Shown here piece after piece: positions 1 to 11,954 of a stretch of 64,000 bases of DNA; within the stretch, counting starts at the first letter, position 1; each line of letters opens with the position of its first letter. A program made the position numbers and the translations under genes. The DNA lies in assembly GCA_038501625.1 (NCBI GenBank), contig JAZAYU010000015.1:4300991-4364990 (forward strand), written 5' to 3'. Source of the DNA: Corbicula japonica. Taxonomy: Eukaryota; Mollusca; Bivalvia; Venerida; Cyrenidae. The notes beneath the pieces were generated by a model, which did no database searches, had not been told where the DNA came from, and saw nothing but the letters and a program-made list of their open reading frames with translations.

Positions 1-119
1 TAACCACTCAACACCCAAGTATCCTTTTTTGTCATTTGTTTATACCTCTTGCTATGGCAGTAAAATTAAAATGAAAAATAAAAACCAAGAGGACCAAAAG
101 GCCATAACTCACGCACTTG

Positions 120-300
120 AACATTTGATACATGTATAGCAGGGTTTCGCTGAGTACAGAGGTTTAGTACTCGAATAAGTACTGAGTAATGAATTCTGAA
201 GATGTACTCGAGTAAGTACTGAGTGTACTTAAGTAAGTACTGAGTACTTCTTAATGTAGTCATGAGTATTTTGCGAGTACAAAAACTCTTAGTATTTTTT
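120..300. repeat. Degenerate gagtaagtactgagta repeats
   Basis: Several imperfect copies of a motif around AAGTACTGAGTA and GTACTCGAGTAAG follow one another. Similar AGTACTCG-rich sequence forms the ends of the insertion at 41950-42903, so this may be a remnant of that family. The short reading frames across it look like by-products of the repeat. Confidence 0.5.
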
Positions 301-317
301 TCATAATTATATAGCAT

Positions 318-810
318 ACTAAAAAACTATACAAATGATGTATACTGTAATAATAATTTTATTATTGACATTGTCACTGGACAAAAATATATGTAAACAC
401 ACACAGAAATCATAAGTATTCAATTATTGAAAAAAGTGACCATCAACAACTAGTTCATCTGTCAATAGTCACAGGTTTTGCATAGTAGCATCATTAGCTT
501 TTTAAAAGTGTCATCTACACCTATCTGGTCTCACCATAATCTTATTTGCAAAGATGAGAAAACATGTTATCTTCCATTATATTATAATAAGATAATAATC
601 AGTTCTGTTGACTCCATTGCTATATCGTAAAATCTTATTGAATTCACTGTAAATTAGTAAGGTATTTCAACCATTGACAATTATAATGATTTATTTAATG
701 ATTTAATATAATGCATGAAATACTATAAAAAAACAAATTGTTTAATTACCCTGCCAAATATGTTATATTAATGAATTATTCCTTATCATTCCATTTATAT
801 AAACACTCCA
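318..810. other. AT-rich stretch, nothing recognised
   Basis: AT-rich sequence with no convincing reading frame, RNA gene or clear repeat. Confidence 0.5.
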
Positions 811-813
811 TTA

Positions 814-2075
814 AGCCTGTCTCACACAGAACACGGTTGGGCACACGGTTCCAATAAGGTATACTCGGTTATACACGGGTTGACTGGTACGAGTATTGAG
901 ATCCAACCGTGCATGGGGATGAGTTAGTACGATTTAGACTCGAATGTAGCACGAGCATGTACGAACAAAGCACGGATATACTCGGTCAAGCAAGGTTTGT
1001 CACGGTTTGAACACGATTTGCAAACGATTTTCATACGATTGTTGTACGGTTCCAAGTACGGTCTAGTACGGTCTGTTACGGCCTAGTACGATTAAACACG
1101 ACTTTTACTCGCTTAACTGGACATTTACAGGGTTTACATACGGTCCCACCGACTTTTGTTCGAGTTATGCACATTCGTGTATGTTTTGACACGTTGTGAT
1201 GGCCTGCTTCAACAGAGAAATTATAAAAATGACAGATAACAGAATAAGGGAATTAGAAATCATGATAAGACTGATAGATATTGAGATTATTTTGGCCAGA
1301 ATCTGAATCTCTGGGTATCTCGTCAGGTAGTACCAGCTCATCAGGGTCGACAGGGTCAACAGGTTGAAATGGTCGGAGAGCTTTTGGGGCCCTTTTTGTA
1401 TTCTCGCTGGGAGAATCTTCCATGGTGGGGATGTTTTTGGGGACCTTCTTCTTCTTTGGAGGCATAATGTAGCAAGTACTCTGTTGTTTCAAGGTGGCAG
1501 CAGGAAGTTGTGTTTTCTGTTGTGTTGGAGTGCTGTATGATCATACACGAGCTTTGTACAGACGTAGAGACCGTGTCTGGTCGTACTTGACCATGTATAA
1601 TTCGTACTTGAACCGTATTGGTGGTAGGGGGATCGAATGAAACCGTATTGGTCGTAGGCGATCGTATTAAACCGTGTGTACACTCGTGTGAATCGTACGG
1701 TGATCGTGTGACATTCGAGTGTTAATCCGGTGTTAGATGTACGACTTAGGAACGGTTTCACACGATTCCATACGATTTATATACGATATTGACACGGTTG
1801 AGCTCACTCGTGGAGTGGTCTTCATGTGCGGTTGTATATACGGTCTCGTCGGTCTCACACGGTCTCTCACGGTCTTGTACGATCGCTAATACGATCATAC
1901 ACGGACATGGCAACCGTGCCAGTTTTTTAAAAGTTTTAAAAATCATACACGACTTTCACGGATACACTCGAATGGCCCGAGTGTAACTCGGATAAGGCCA
2001 CGGTTGGTTCGGTTGTATGTACGGTTTACACGGGTGGCCAACCGTATAAGCCGTGTGTTCTGTGTGAGACAGGCT
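814..2075. mobile_element. PIF/Harbinger-like non-autonomous element
   Basis: The left end AGCCTGTCTCACACAGAACAC is matched in reverse complement at the right end, which closes with GTGTGAGACAGGCT. Both ends are flanked by TTA (811-813 and 2076-2078), the three-base TWA target duplication typical of PIF/Harbinger. Most of the interior (about 840-1180 and 1540-2050) is a dense run of degenerate ACGGTT, TACGATT and TCGTGT words on both strands, around a different core at about 1200-1500. No intact transposase is visible. The family call rests on TIR and TSD only. Confidence 0.7.
1253..1465 (-). pseudogene. Short lysine-rich ORF in element core (possible remnant)
   Basis: A minus-strand frame of about 70 codons starts MPPKKKKVPK, which resembles a nuclear localisation signal, and continues proline- and acid-rich. 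It lies in the core of the Harbinger-like element, away from the TACG-word arrays. It could be the first exon of a lost transposon-encoded DNA-binding protein, or chance. No domain is recognisable. Confidence 0.3.
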
Positions 2076-2149
2076 TTAGTTGAAAACTGGTTTTTGATAG
2101 AGAACCACGTGACCTACTGCCTCAAAACTGGGAGATCGGAAAACGGAAC

Positions 2150-2280
2150 CCACTTACGGAATTCCTGGGGGGACATGCGACTTGCGACTTACAACTTATG
2201 ATTTAAAACATGCGACTTGCTTCTTACAACTTACGATTTACGACTTACAACTAATGACTTGCTACTTACTACTGATAAAT
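2150..2280 (+). repeat. Dispersed CGACTTACAACTTA repeat, copy 1
   Basis: Starts with TACGGAATTCCTGGGGGGAC and runs into degenerate 8-10 bp words of the kind GCGACTTACAACTTACGATT. The same flank and word array occur in reverse orientation at 12294-12410, so this is a dispersed element rather than simple local slippage. Confidence 0.6.
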
Positions 2281-2333
2281 TACTTTGGCATGTGTGCGGT
2301 TCTTACAACGCACCGTGAAAAAAACCGCCAATC

Positions 2334-5300
2334 ATGGATTCGTGCCGCAGGTGCAAAACTGCATTCTCAGCGAATTTTAAATTTTGCTTTAATTGCGGCG
2401 ATGAAGTGCAGCCCAAATGTAACAACTGCGGGCAAAATATTAAAAAAGAGTACTTGTTTTGTCCCGCGTGCGGCAAAAATCAAAGGAAGAGAGTCACTGA
2501 TACCGAAATTGGAAAGGAGTCTGCAAGTGCAACAAACGATAAGGTAAATATTGAATTTTATGTAGATCTATAATGAAATTTGATGATATCAGGACTAAGA
2601 TCTATTAATTTTACTATATGTTCTATATAAGGAAATATTTAAATGACAATTCCTGTTATTCATTCTGACCAACAAACTTACCTTTGTTCTTTTCAAGAAA
2701 ATTGATTCTGCGCATTCTAAACATGCGATTTACCATAGATCAACATTTTGAGGCTTAACAAAATGCGTATGAATTTGCTTTGCCGACCGGCCATATCACA
2801 CCAATTTTCTGGAAAATCCCGCTCTCTGCAATGATCAGCTAGGACGGTTGCTGTGCAATATAACGCCTTCAAATTGGACATTGTGTGGTTATTTTAAGTA
2901 TCCCGGATACCTTCTACAGGATTTTTAAAATTACTCTTAACTGTATGTTTTCAGCCAAAATATCACCATAAATCAGCATTTAATATTTAAATAGGTCACT
3001 ATTAAGTATTTTCTTTGAAGAAACATCAGGTTCTGTGTCCAAAGTCTTGAGTCCATGAGCTGATCCACAGGTGTTTGACTAGTTACCTCCCTTGTTATTT
3101 ATATTTACCCTTTCCCTCATACAGTACACGACAAAAAGGCCTATGCGACCAGCATAAAACCAGATCAGCCTGGGAGTAACTCGCTGGTTTTATGCTGTTC
3201 TCTTCTCTTTAGTGGTCTGGAAATGAGGGTCTAACAATTAGATTTGGAAATATTCAAGTGTGGCTTTCTACAGATCAGGTTTTATATGGTACCTACTGAG
3301 TGTGTCAAAATGAGTTGAGTTAAATTAATATTATTCACTGAAATGTTTGGTTTAAACATATTTATTCAATCCAATTGACATACATTTGATATACACAAAG
3401 AATGTAGGGACAGTAAGATTTATTTTTGATCTATTACGTTAATTGTGTTAATAAAAAATAAATTTTAATTCAGAATTATTAAATCTAGTTATAAAATAAC
3501 TAAGTCTTAATTGTCCCCCATATTTTAATTGCTTTATCGTTTTAGTTCACAAACAAGTCTACAACCGTTATATGTTTTCAAATATAGCTTCTATGGCATA
3601 GACATCTAACATCAATTAAACCCTTTTCCTGTTTATCGGCCTTTTCACGTCTTTGCAAAGAGAGAAGACCCAGGCTCAGCATGTGAGATCTGCCTGATCA
3701 GTGTCTGCTGTGTTCGCAAAACATAATAATGTAACAAAATACCAAGAAAAATCGGTGGAGTTTGTAAAACTACTAAACTTTACCTTTCATTAACAGCTTA
3801 AGTATATCAAGCCAATATTCAACATGGATGTCACTAAGTACATCCTGTATTAAATTATATTTTCATTTGTTTATTGTATTGAATGTGTTCTTTGTATTAG
3901 ATCTAGTAACATAAATACTAATAGCATGAAGATTCTGAATTAGCCATGTAGAAACTGAGTTTGTTGGCCCGAAAATGTTGATCAATAGTTGTATCCTTTG
4001 ACTCTGGAGATAATTAAAGGCAATCAAGCATTTTTTTTTCAAAAACTTGTTGAATCAATCAATTATGGATGCAACACATTTATGACCCACCCTCCCACTG
4101 TCAGAATAATTTAGACAAAAAGAAATACTTGATTCCATTTATTATAAAATAGATGCTGAAATTTTGTTTACAAATTCATTCAAATTCTAAAGGCTTCTAT
4201 ATAAATTTTAAGTAATTAATTTTAAGTAAAAAACTACAACCTATTCTTATTTGTAATTACAGGCTTTGAAAATGCAGTTTGTCAAATATTTTAATGCTAA
4301 ATACAAAGATATTGAATGGAGAATACATTTCTGAAATATTCAATTTAAAATGGTTCTTTTTGATACAACATTTGAACATACCAGCAAGCTGAAAAACAGT
4401 CTAATTGAGAAACCAAGATCATTATGATTTATTGAATGCACACAAGTTGTATGTTATGTGATCCCTTAAAAGACCCAAGGAATTTAAATATAATATCATG
4501 CATATATATTTTTTTTATCATTTTCAGGATTTCGTGTCAGATGTAAAAAGGAGACTGCTGCAGATGAAATCTGAGGTGCCTAGCACAAGACAGGTTAAAA
4601 TGTTACAAGATCATAACTCAAATACTTAATTTTGTTAGGTGCATGAAACTTTAAAGATTGGCAGCTCAAAGATGCTGTATAAAAGAATCATATAAAAACA
4701 CAGATTTGCATATCTTTATAGCTATTGATTTAAGCTAGATTTTTCAGAACAAAATCTTTTAAAATGGTGTGACAAATTAAAAAGTATATTGCCTTTATCA
4801 ACAAACATTTAAATGGATTAAGTTTTAACCATATTTATTATGAATGATGTGTGGCTATAATGGTACACAATTTTTCATACTGACACATCAGACAGGGATA
4901 ACATTTGCTTTAATAGAGCATCAATTTAAATTGAAAAGGTTTCTTTTTTAGCCTTCCATTTTTCATTTATGTATGTATTAAGTATGGTATGGTATGGTAC
5001 ATGTACTAATTTTTGTTTCTACAGACAAAAGTCAAAGCCCTTCTTATTTGCCAAGTTGGGATAAAAGAAAAACGATGTGGACAATATGTTCAAGTGAAAC
5101 ATCCAGGTGGAGGTGGCACCCGTAAAATAAGCATTCCCCGCCATTATAAATACCAAGAAGTAATTGAACTTCTATTGAGGGAGTTCAAACCACTACCAGA
5201 CCAATATCCAGAGACGGCAGTCCTTCTAGGACAATCTAATGAGGTACTTGATGATACCTTTTCTCTGGAGGAATACTCGCATAAGTATATGGGTGCCACC

Positions 5301-5837
5301 AGGCTATACCTAGGATTTGAGAAGCTGTAAGTATAAACATTTATTGGCAAATTATTGACAACTTGATCTGGTTTCCTGTTTCAAATAATAATAACTGAAA
5401 ATATCTTGTTATTTCATACATGTCTTGAATTTATTTTTTTTTAAATAAAAAGCCCTGACCCAGACAGCTAAGACAGGGATGTCTGTCTAGGGTCTGTGGG
5501 GACTGCGTGGTCCAGTGGTTAAGGTGTTTGTGGGTTCAAATCCCACAGGCTTCAAGTGTGGATTCATACTTTTATTGAGGAAAGCCTTCTAGCTGGCATG
5601 GGCAAGGTCTGTGGTTCTACTTGGGTGCCTTTGAGATACTGACTGAAATACTGTTAAACCGGAAAATACAAGAAACCCAATAATAACTCATATTTTTTCA
5701 GAACCAAGGCTTGTCAGTCTCCACCGCCCCCACCTAAGCAGTGTTCACCTGTTTTACCTTCGACTTTGGAATCTCCGCCGAAACCTGTGCAGCAACCACT
5801 TGTGATGTCACCACAAACACCAGTGCTTACGCCATAG
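2334..5837 (+). CDS. Double zinc-ribbon protein, four exons
   Basis: Exons 2334-2543, 4528-4593, 5025-5326 and 5702-5837 join in frame (714 nt, 237 aa) with GT/AG borders: donors GTAAAT, GTTAAA, GTAAGT; acceptors TTTTCAG, TTCTACAG, TTTTTTCAG. Residues 1-47 hold four CxxC pairs (Cys 4/7, 18/21, 29/32, 43/46), a double zinc ribbon. Residues 71-92 are basic and probably helical. Residues 93-193 form one compact unknown domain with a GGGG turn, possibly a beta-grasp or ubiquitin-like fold (weak guess). Residues 194-237 are proline-rich. It ends at TAG 5835-5837, but the same frame stays open for 140 further codons, so this stop may not be the original end. An AATAAA lies at 6591. Zinc ribbons usually mediate protein or nucleic-acid contacts; the specific role is unknown. 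Confidence 0.8.
2544..4527 (+). other. Large first intron of zinc-ribbon gene
   Basis: AT-rich intron. It holds a short imperfect inverted repeat near 3145-3200 (CAGCATAAAACCA against TGGTTTTATGCTG) of the sort seen in small hairpin repeats. No other gene or RNA is evident. Confidence 0.55.
5497..5690 (+). repeat. tRNA-derived SINE in intron 3
   Basis: An A-box-like segment TGGTCCAGTGGTTAAGG near 5508 is followed by a B box GGTTCAAATCC near 5533, then a non-tRNA body ending in an A-rich tail near 5686. The A-B spacing is shorter than in a real tRNA, so this is a SINE head and not a functional tRNA gene. It sits inside the 5327-5701 intron, on the gene's sense strand. Confidence 0.6.
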
Positions 5838-6260
5838 AAAGCAACTTTCAGCCTAGAATTGATAGCCATGAGGGATGTGATTCAGTACATTGAATCAGGA
5901 AAATTTAGAGATTCTCATGCGGTTGAGAAAAGAGAAGGGTTTGTGACAGTCTTTGCGAGAAATGTGGCAGTTCAGCGATACATTGACATGAAAGAAGAAA
6001 TAGGAATTATCACTGAAATAACTGGGTCTGACTTTGCTCTTATTCCAGAAAATGACTTTGACGAGTTCATCAAGTTCACTGAATCATTTGATAAAACTAA
6101 CCTGCTGTACATAAACATTCCTCTTTTATATTTTCTAAAGGTAACCAAAACTAATCCAATAAACCTAGAGGTTATTTCAAACAAAGTTGTAAAAGTATCA
6201 GAACAATTGTACAATGAATACAAGGTCTGGTATAAATCAGTTGAAGATGAACAACTGTAA
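5838..6260 (+). CDS. In-frame extension after TAG of the zinc-ribbon gene
   Basis: Directly after the TAG at 5835-5837 the same frame continues open to TAA 6258-6260 (140 codons). It includes a protein-like stretch starting MRDVIQYIESGKFRDSHAVE, with alternating hydrophobic and charged segments. In DNA this AT-rich, 140 codons without a stop are unlikely by chance. It was probably part of the same protein, now cut by a nonsense change, read through, or joined by another splice form. An independent start at ATG 5868 is possible but has no promoter evidence. The fold is not recognised. Confidence 0.55.
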   Translation, partial: KATFSLELIAMRDVIQYIESGKFRDSHAVEKREGFVTVFARNVAVQRYIDMKEEIGIITEITGSDFALIPENDFDEFIKFTESFDKTNLLYINIPLLYFLKVTKTNPINLEVISNKVVKVSEQLYNEYKVWYKSVEDEQL

Positions 6261-8100
6261 AAAATTGTCTTAAAAAGAAATTGTTAAATCCTTAGTGTTC
6301 AAGGGCCTTTACTTTGTTTCCAGCTTCCTCCTGGGAGGAAGAACTTTGAACACTATAGATTTAAATTAACCCCCTTAAATGCTAGAACCGAGTTTATTGA
6401 AGGAGCCCTCTGATCAGGATCTGCACTGTTTGCCAAAATTTAATATTTATTGGAAAAATCCCATGTTTTAGCCTATTACCCCAGGCAGCATATTAAGATT
6501 ATATCTCAATATCACTCATCTTGACACAAAACCAGCTTCTTAGGGTTAATGGTTTATATTATAAACTCATCTTTTTATACAAAATGGTATAATAAAGGGT
6601 AATCAAAATTTGTGCAGATTCACTTTGAGATTAAACAAACTTTCCCTGTGAGTACATGTATGACATCTTTTCAACATTGTTTGGTATAAATTTATGAAAA
6701 TAACCAAAAAAATATATATACTTAGATAGTAAGCATACAAGAATTCAAGCATTTACATTGATCAATCCAGAAAACTGTTGACACCAAAACTTATCTTCTC
6801 CCATACTTAGATTCATGATGCAAAATGTCAAGAATCTTTGTAATTTACCTTTCGTTTTTGTGTTTTGTCCAGGTTAAATCCATAATATAAAAAGGTCTTT
6901 GAAATTTCCTCATAATTTTTTATTTAACAAATTCAGGAGGGTATTTTTAGACAAAACCTCAGCAAATTTAATTGCTGAAACGAAGTATCTATTGTTGAAA
7001 TTGTAATTTTAAGATTCCTTAATTTAATTTTTGAAGCCATTATGATGAAAAGAACATTTGCTCATGGAGAAAATGCTTTTTTTTACCACAATAGCTTCAA
7101 AAGGGGCTTTTATAGAGAAACAAAAAGGCATGACAATGAGTTTATTAACAAGTTTAATTAGAGGAAGTGCAGTGGCCAAGTGACAAAACTCTACAAATAT
7201 TTAAAAAAAATCCCTTAGTTCTTTTCTTCTCTGACTTTTATCTTTTACACTATTCACAGCTCAGGTTTGAAATGGCTTGTGTTGGTAAACATTATTGACA
7301 GAGAGATCTTACAACTTTGAAAATTTATAAGGTTTTCTCCTTATTAACCTTTTCTTCTCATTGATTGTTCAGCGCTGACATCATGTAACAATTCTTCATA
7401 GTGACATAAAACCTTTTTTTACTTATATGAGGAGGTGTGCAAACTTTAGAGTTGTGTTTGTATTGGATAATGTTTAATTTTGTTATTTTTTCTAGCCCAC
7501 TATCCCCAAAACATTAAGAAAATGTACTTTAATGCTATATAGCATGCTGTCTCCTCAAATTGTATATTGTGCTTTATGCAGCAAGCACAGGTAAATTTAA
7601 AAGGTCTTAACCCATTCATTTATAAAATGACAAACTGAATATTTCATTTGTTACATATGTTGCATACACTTTTTTTAAATTTCAAAAATATTTTCTGTAT
7701 AGCAAGCAGTGAAGTCCCCGATAGGAGGGATCCATACAAGAGCACTTTCATATGGGTCTGCACTGTTTGCAAGATGACAAAAACCTTTGTCTGTCACCGT
7801 GTCTATACTGGTTGCAAGATCAGGGTCTGAGCCTATAAATAGTTTTTAGTCTGAAAATGGTTTCATTCTCAGGTATTTTCTCAACAGTACTTTGAGTGAG
7901 ACATGCGAAATTTGGCATGAGTTTAGAATGTTGATATACTAAAGCTCCTGAATCATCAAAATTTAACTATGTCAAAATCAGTTATGACAGTTCTGGGGCT
8001 TGAGCATGCTTTCATTCTCAGACTGATATAGTTTTTAAAGACACTGGCCAATATCTTTTTGTGTGTTTATCACCATTGTGGAAGGATCGGGTTCTATGCA
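6261..8100. other. 3' flank of zinc-ribbon gene; no gene seen
   Basis: Contains the likely polyadenylation signal AATAAA at 6591-6596. Fragments sharing TCTGCACTGTTTGC occur near 6420 and 7760, suggesting an old dispersed repeat. No convincing coding exon. Confidence 0.5.
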
Positions 8101-8107
8101 TTTTTCA

Positions 8108-8400
8108 ATGTTTTTGGCAAGAGATGTCAACTCCGAAGTTACTTTTTTAGTTTCATTGATGTTTTGATACTAGTTTTGTCAAGAGATGTCAACTCTGAAG
8201 TTAATTTTTTAGTTTCATTGATGTTTTGATACTAGTTTTGTCAAGAGATGTCAACTCTGAAGTTAATTTTTTAGTTTCATTGATGTTTTGATACTAGTTT
8301 TGTCAAGAGATGTCAACTCTGAAGTTAATTTTTTAGTTTCATTGATGTTTTTTACTAATTTTGTCAAGAGATGTCAACTCTGAAGTTATTTTTTTTTCAA
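8108..8400. repeat. 62-bp tandem repeat, about 4.6 copies
   Basis: The word GTCAAGAGATGTCAACTC recurs every 62 bp, with TTTTAGTTTCATTGATG in each unit. Inner copies are nearly identical and outer ones are more diverged. Confidence 0.9.
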
Positions 8401-9942
8401 TAAAATAGGTTAGTTACTAATTTTGTTAATTTTACCAAGCATCATGGAGTAATTGCTCCTGATCAGACTTAAAATAACTTTTTGGACATTCTGGGCTTCT
8501 CCTAGAATTTCAGTCCAATTTACTTGTTTCTGATGAATGGATATTCCTGAAACTCACCACAAATGATCGGCGTGGTGTGCAAGACATATTTTTCATGTAC
8601 ATCAACACCTGCTGTGTGGAGTTATCTCCCCTTTAAATATAAAATAAAATTGATTTAAAACTCGTAATGCAAACTTCTACCTCATGCATTAATTGATCTT
8701 AATGAAACTTTATACCACACACGATGAGTATGGTGTGCAGATATACAAGATATATTTTTCACGTGCAGCAATGCTTGAACTTTTGTGTCAAAGGTCCTAT
8801 GAAGGGATATGAATCGCCTAAGTGGTAGCTCTTGTTTATTGGGGTATGATTCACCTTAGCTCTTGTTTATCATATGTACAGTAGAATCTTTATGAAACGG
8901 TTTGTAACTAACAATGGTGAAGTTCTCACCAGTAGTTTTTTGTGTCAATGTTATGCTGCAGCATAATTAAAGGTTTTATTGTTTATTTTTTATTCACACG
9001 GTTTTGGTTATACCTGTAGTTACTTTTACATGATTAAAGGTAAATATTTTTTCTTTAAATCATAGAGCTTATAATTTCACTTGCTGTACATAGTAATTGA
9101 TCATTAGATTTTTTCAAAGATAGGTGTATGCTGATGTTATCCTTTCATTTATTCAGGCATCTGGGACGTGTATAATAAGGTTGTATGTCATAGTTAAGGG
9201 CAAGTTTTCAACTTGAAGTAACTTGTCAAGAAACTCATGTATATCACAATCATGGCATTTGCCCTCACAACAGACTTGAGACTCAACCTTTAATATTCAT
9301 GGTCATATTCTTTGCTTTTTTTTTAAAAAAATAATGACTAAATGTCAGTTACATCAAAATGATTTTGCCTTCAGTGTGGTAATTTTTCTTACCAAGTAAA
9401 TGGTAAAAAGATTTAAGGTTAGGGGAGTACTTATTTCAACTTTTTTTATTGTTGTTGTTATGTAATAAAAGATAAATCAAATTGTCTTGAGTTTATTATT
9501 TTCAACTTTAGTTTTATAGATATTTGAAGAATTGACAGCCACACACTGATCCAAGCTTTCTGGCCTCCAAACAAGTAAATTAAATATTAAAGCAGACCAT
9601 TTAAGGGCCTGGCTAAAATTAAGGTCACAATATTTGGTCATTGGTCAAATAGTGGGTACTTTTTACCAGCTGCATTGTTATCCTTTCATCTTAAATAGCA
9701 AAATTAAACACTATATAAAACGAACAAAACATCATGTATATTTTAATAGACTGCATTTGCATATTTATGCTCCTTCCCCACACATACACTCACATTACCA
9801 AGAAATATGGGAGACATTTTTTTCTCCCCATACATACTTTTGCATCTGTAATATGAGGTATGGCTCTCATAGATAAAAATCTATTAAAGTAATAAATTGG
9901 AAGGTATGTGCAACAAAATCTAAAACAAAATAAGTGGGAAAA

Positions 9943-9944
<2 letters not shown>
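8401..9944. other. Intergenic; weak internal duplication
   Basis: Segments near 8553-8620 and 8705-8775 share a diverged sequence around GTGTGCA and ATATTTTTCA(T/C)GT, about 155 bp apart. The rest shows no gene or clear repeat. Confidence 0.4.

Positions 9945-9999
<55 letters not shown>
9945..9999. repeat. (TG)n microsatellite
   Basis: About 27 uninterrupted TG dinucleotides followed by TTTATAAAAG. Confidence 0.95.
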
Positions 10000-10001
<2 letters not shown>

Positions 10002-10153
10002 ATAAAAGGGAATAATTCTAGAAAGCTAGAGCATGACAAATCTTCTAATCAGGGCAAGAACAGACAGCTGGACTGACAGGACTAGCAAATGTAGTCATCC
10101 AAACAATCCTGCACATACTAAAATTAGAATACCACTCTTAAATGTCTGCAGAG

Positions 10154-11717
10154 TCAGATATTGATATCATCCAATATGTTTGAAATTTTGTATGTAAGCC
10201 AATTGTATAGTTCTAAAGCTTCTTCCCATGTGCTTGGCATATTGGCATATCCATGGAAATCCATCAATTCTAAACAAATTTCAGCAAAACTGTCAGAACA
10301 CCCATATTGATTTAATGGCTCAGTTAAAATACTGGTTGCATAATTTAAGACTTCTATGTTAACTTCTTGTTTGCATTCATGAGAACCGAATAATTCAGGA
10401 TAATTATAGATTATTTCTGGTACTCCAGATGGACAATTGGCATTTCTCATTTTTCTAATTCGATGATTATTCCAGTCAAAAAATATATCTTCCACTTCAT
10501 TTCTCAGCAATTCAGTAAAACAAAACTGCAGAACTTGACAATGAACAGGATTGTTTGGATCATACAGATGGAAGTCCATCATTCCTTGAAAAAAAAACAT
10601 CCAAAATGATGTAAAATGTCCTCTAAGGTAAGCCCAAAAACTTTCTATGCGCTGATTATGAACTGACCGGCCAACGAAATAGGGCATCCTGGCATGCCTA
10701 TCTCTGCCATTTTCTCGCAATATCTTTTGAATCTTAAGTATTAGGACATTTTCTGTACCCCCGTCAACTCTTATCAACTGTGGTAAGCCAGCTATACCAG
10801 ATGCATACTCTAGAAAAAATCCAGCAACAGTAGAACTTTTCCGGTTGGTGCTGCCAAGTTTTAACCATAGGAGTTTTCGGCTGTAACCATCAATAGCACC
10901 ATGAATATAAAATCCATATTTAGCTAGTTTGTCATATTGGTCAACATGAATCAGATAATTTGGTCCCTGGCTGCTATAAACCCGACGGCTTAACCGATTT
11001 CTTCGTCGTTCTTTCAAGACACCAGGCATCAAAATGTCCAGGACATCTCTCACAGTTTTCCTAGAAAAAAATACATGTACTTATTCCAGTATAAACAGAA
11101 CTAATTTGATTCAATAATGCAAAGCTATTTGAGCGTTTATTTAAACTCCCTACGAAATATTATAGTCTGCACAAATTGTCAAGAAAAAACCCCAAGCTTC
11201 TTCCACGATGATGTTCAAATTATGAATTTTATGATATTAATAGTTAAAAAATAATGAAAATATAAAATGATAACAAAATAAATACAATTTCATTCAAATT
11301 AGTGAAGGGCAAAGGCTTCAATATATTATTTTAGATACATATTAAAAATAATGCGAAAAGTTATGTACACACACAAAAAGCTTTCAGATATGCAGTACTT
11401 TTCAAATGGCATAAGAAAAATTTCCAGACATATCATTCCGTTAATTATGGAGTTAGTATCTGGAAACTTAGAACTACTGTGCATGTTGATCACTAAGGTT
11501 TTGTGAACATTTCTTTCATCCTTAATTTTGACTTTTTTACCGTTTCACCACCAGTTTATGATGCAGCCTGAGGCGTTGGTGAATAATTCGAATCCCACTC
11601 GAGCGTCCAGAACCTTCGACCTCTTTTATTATTGCTGTTATTACATTATCAGTGGGACTTTCTGGCAGTCTTCTCTTTAGGTTTAGTCTGTGCAAGTGTC
11701 TTTTTATTTGGCGCTGG
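10154..11717 (-). CDS. Integrase-core (rve-like DDE) protein, partial, at least two exons
   Basis: The main exon, 11060-10154, opens after acceptor TTTTTTCTAG and ends at a stop codon. Upstream exon 11717-11541 ends at a GTAAAA donor and joins in frame (codon CG|G), adding a basic helical N-terminal part (KRHLHRLNLKRR) and a GIRIIHQRLRL segment typical of this family. The core shows a DDE triad: Asp in HVDQYDKL (residue 38 counted from 11053), Asp in VDGGTEN (97), Glu in QRIESFW (137), then a WNNHRIRK segment. This is the animal family usually labelled integrase core domain-containing protein, related to retroviral-type integrases. No LTRs or TIRs were seen around it, so it may be domesticated. 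The true start lies further upstream; a candidate exon is 11954-11895, with a GTAAGT donor. Confidence 0.75.
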
Positions 11718-11894
11718 CTGCAAAAAAATGTAGGTCTGTATAGATGGAAAGGAAGAGTTTTTGGCTAGGCTTTAGAATCTGGAAACGATAAACATTCATT
11801 TTGAAAATATACAGATTTTTTAGATTAAAGAAATGCGGTCATAATCAAAATTGACGTATATGGTGATGTGTAAAAGAGAATTGGAATGGCACTT

Positions 11895-11954
11895 ACGATA
11901 ACAAAACTTGGTGGTTTCTTTCCAGTAATTATCTGATCTCCCCGTACTTTAGCC
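11895..11954 (-). CDS. Candidate upstream exon of integrase-core gene
   Basis: A short open minus-strand segment (RAKVRGDQIITGKKPPSFVI) ends at a perfect GTAAGT donor at 11894-11889. It could splice to the 11717 exon, but two AG acceptors 4 nt apart there give two frames. One continues into the integrase frame; the other runs to a stop after a basic tail. Only the integrase frame connects to the large exon. Confidence 0.3.
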
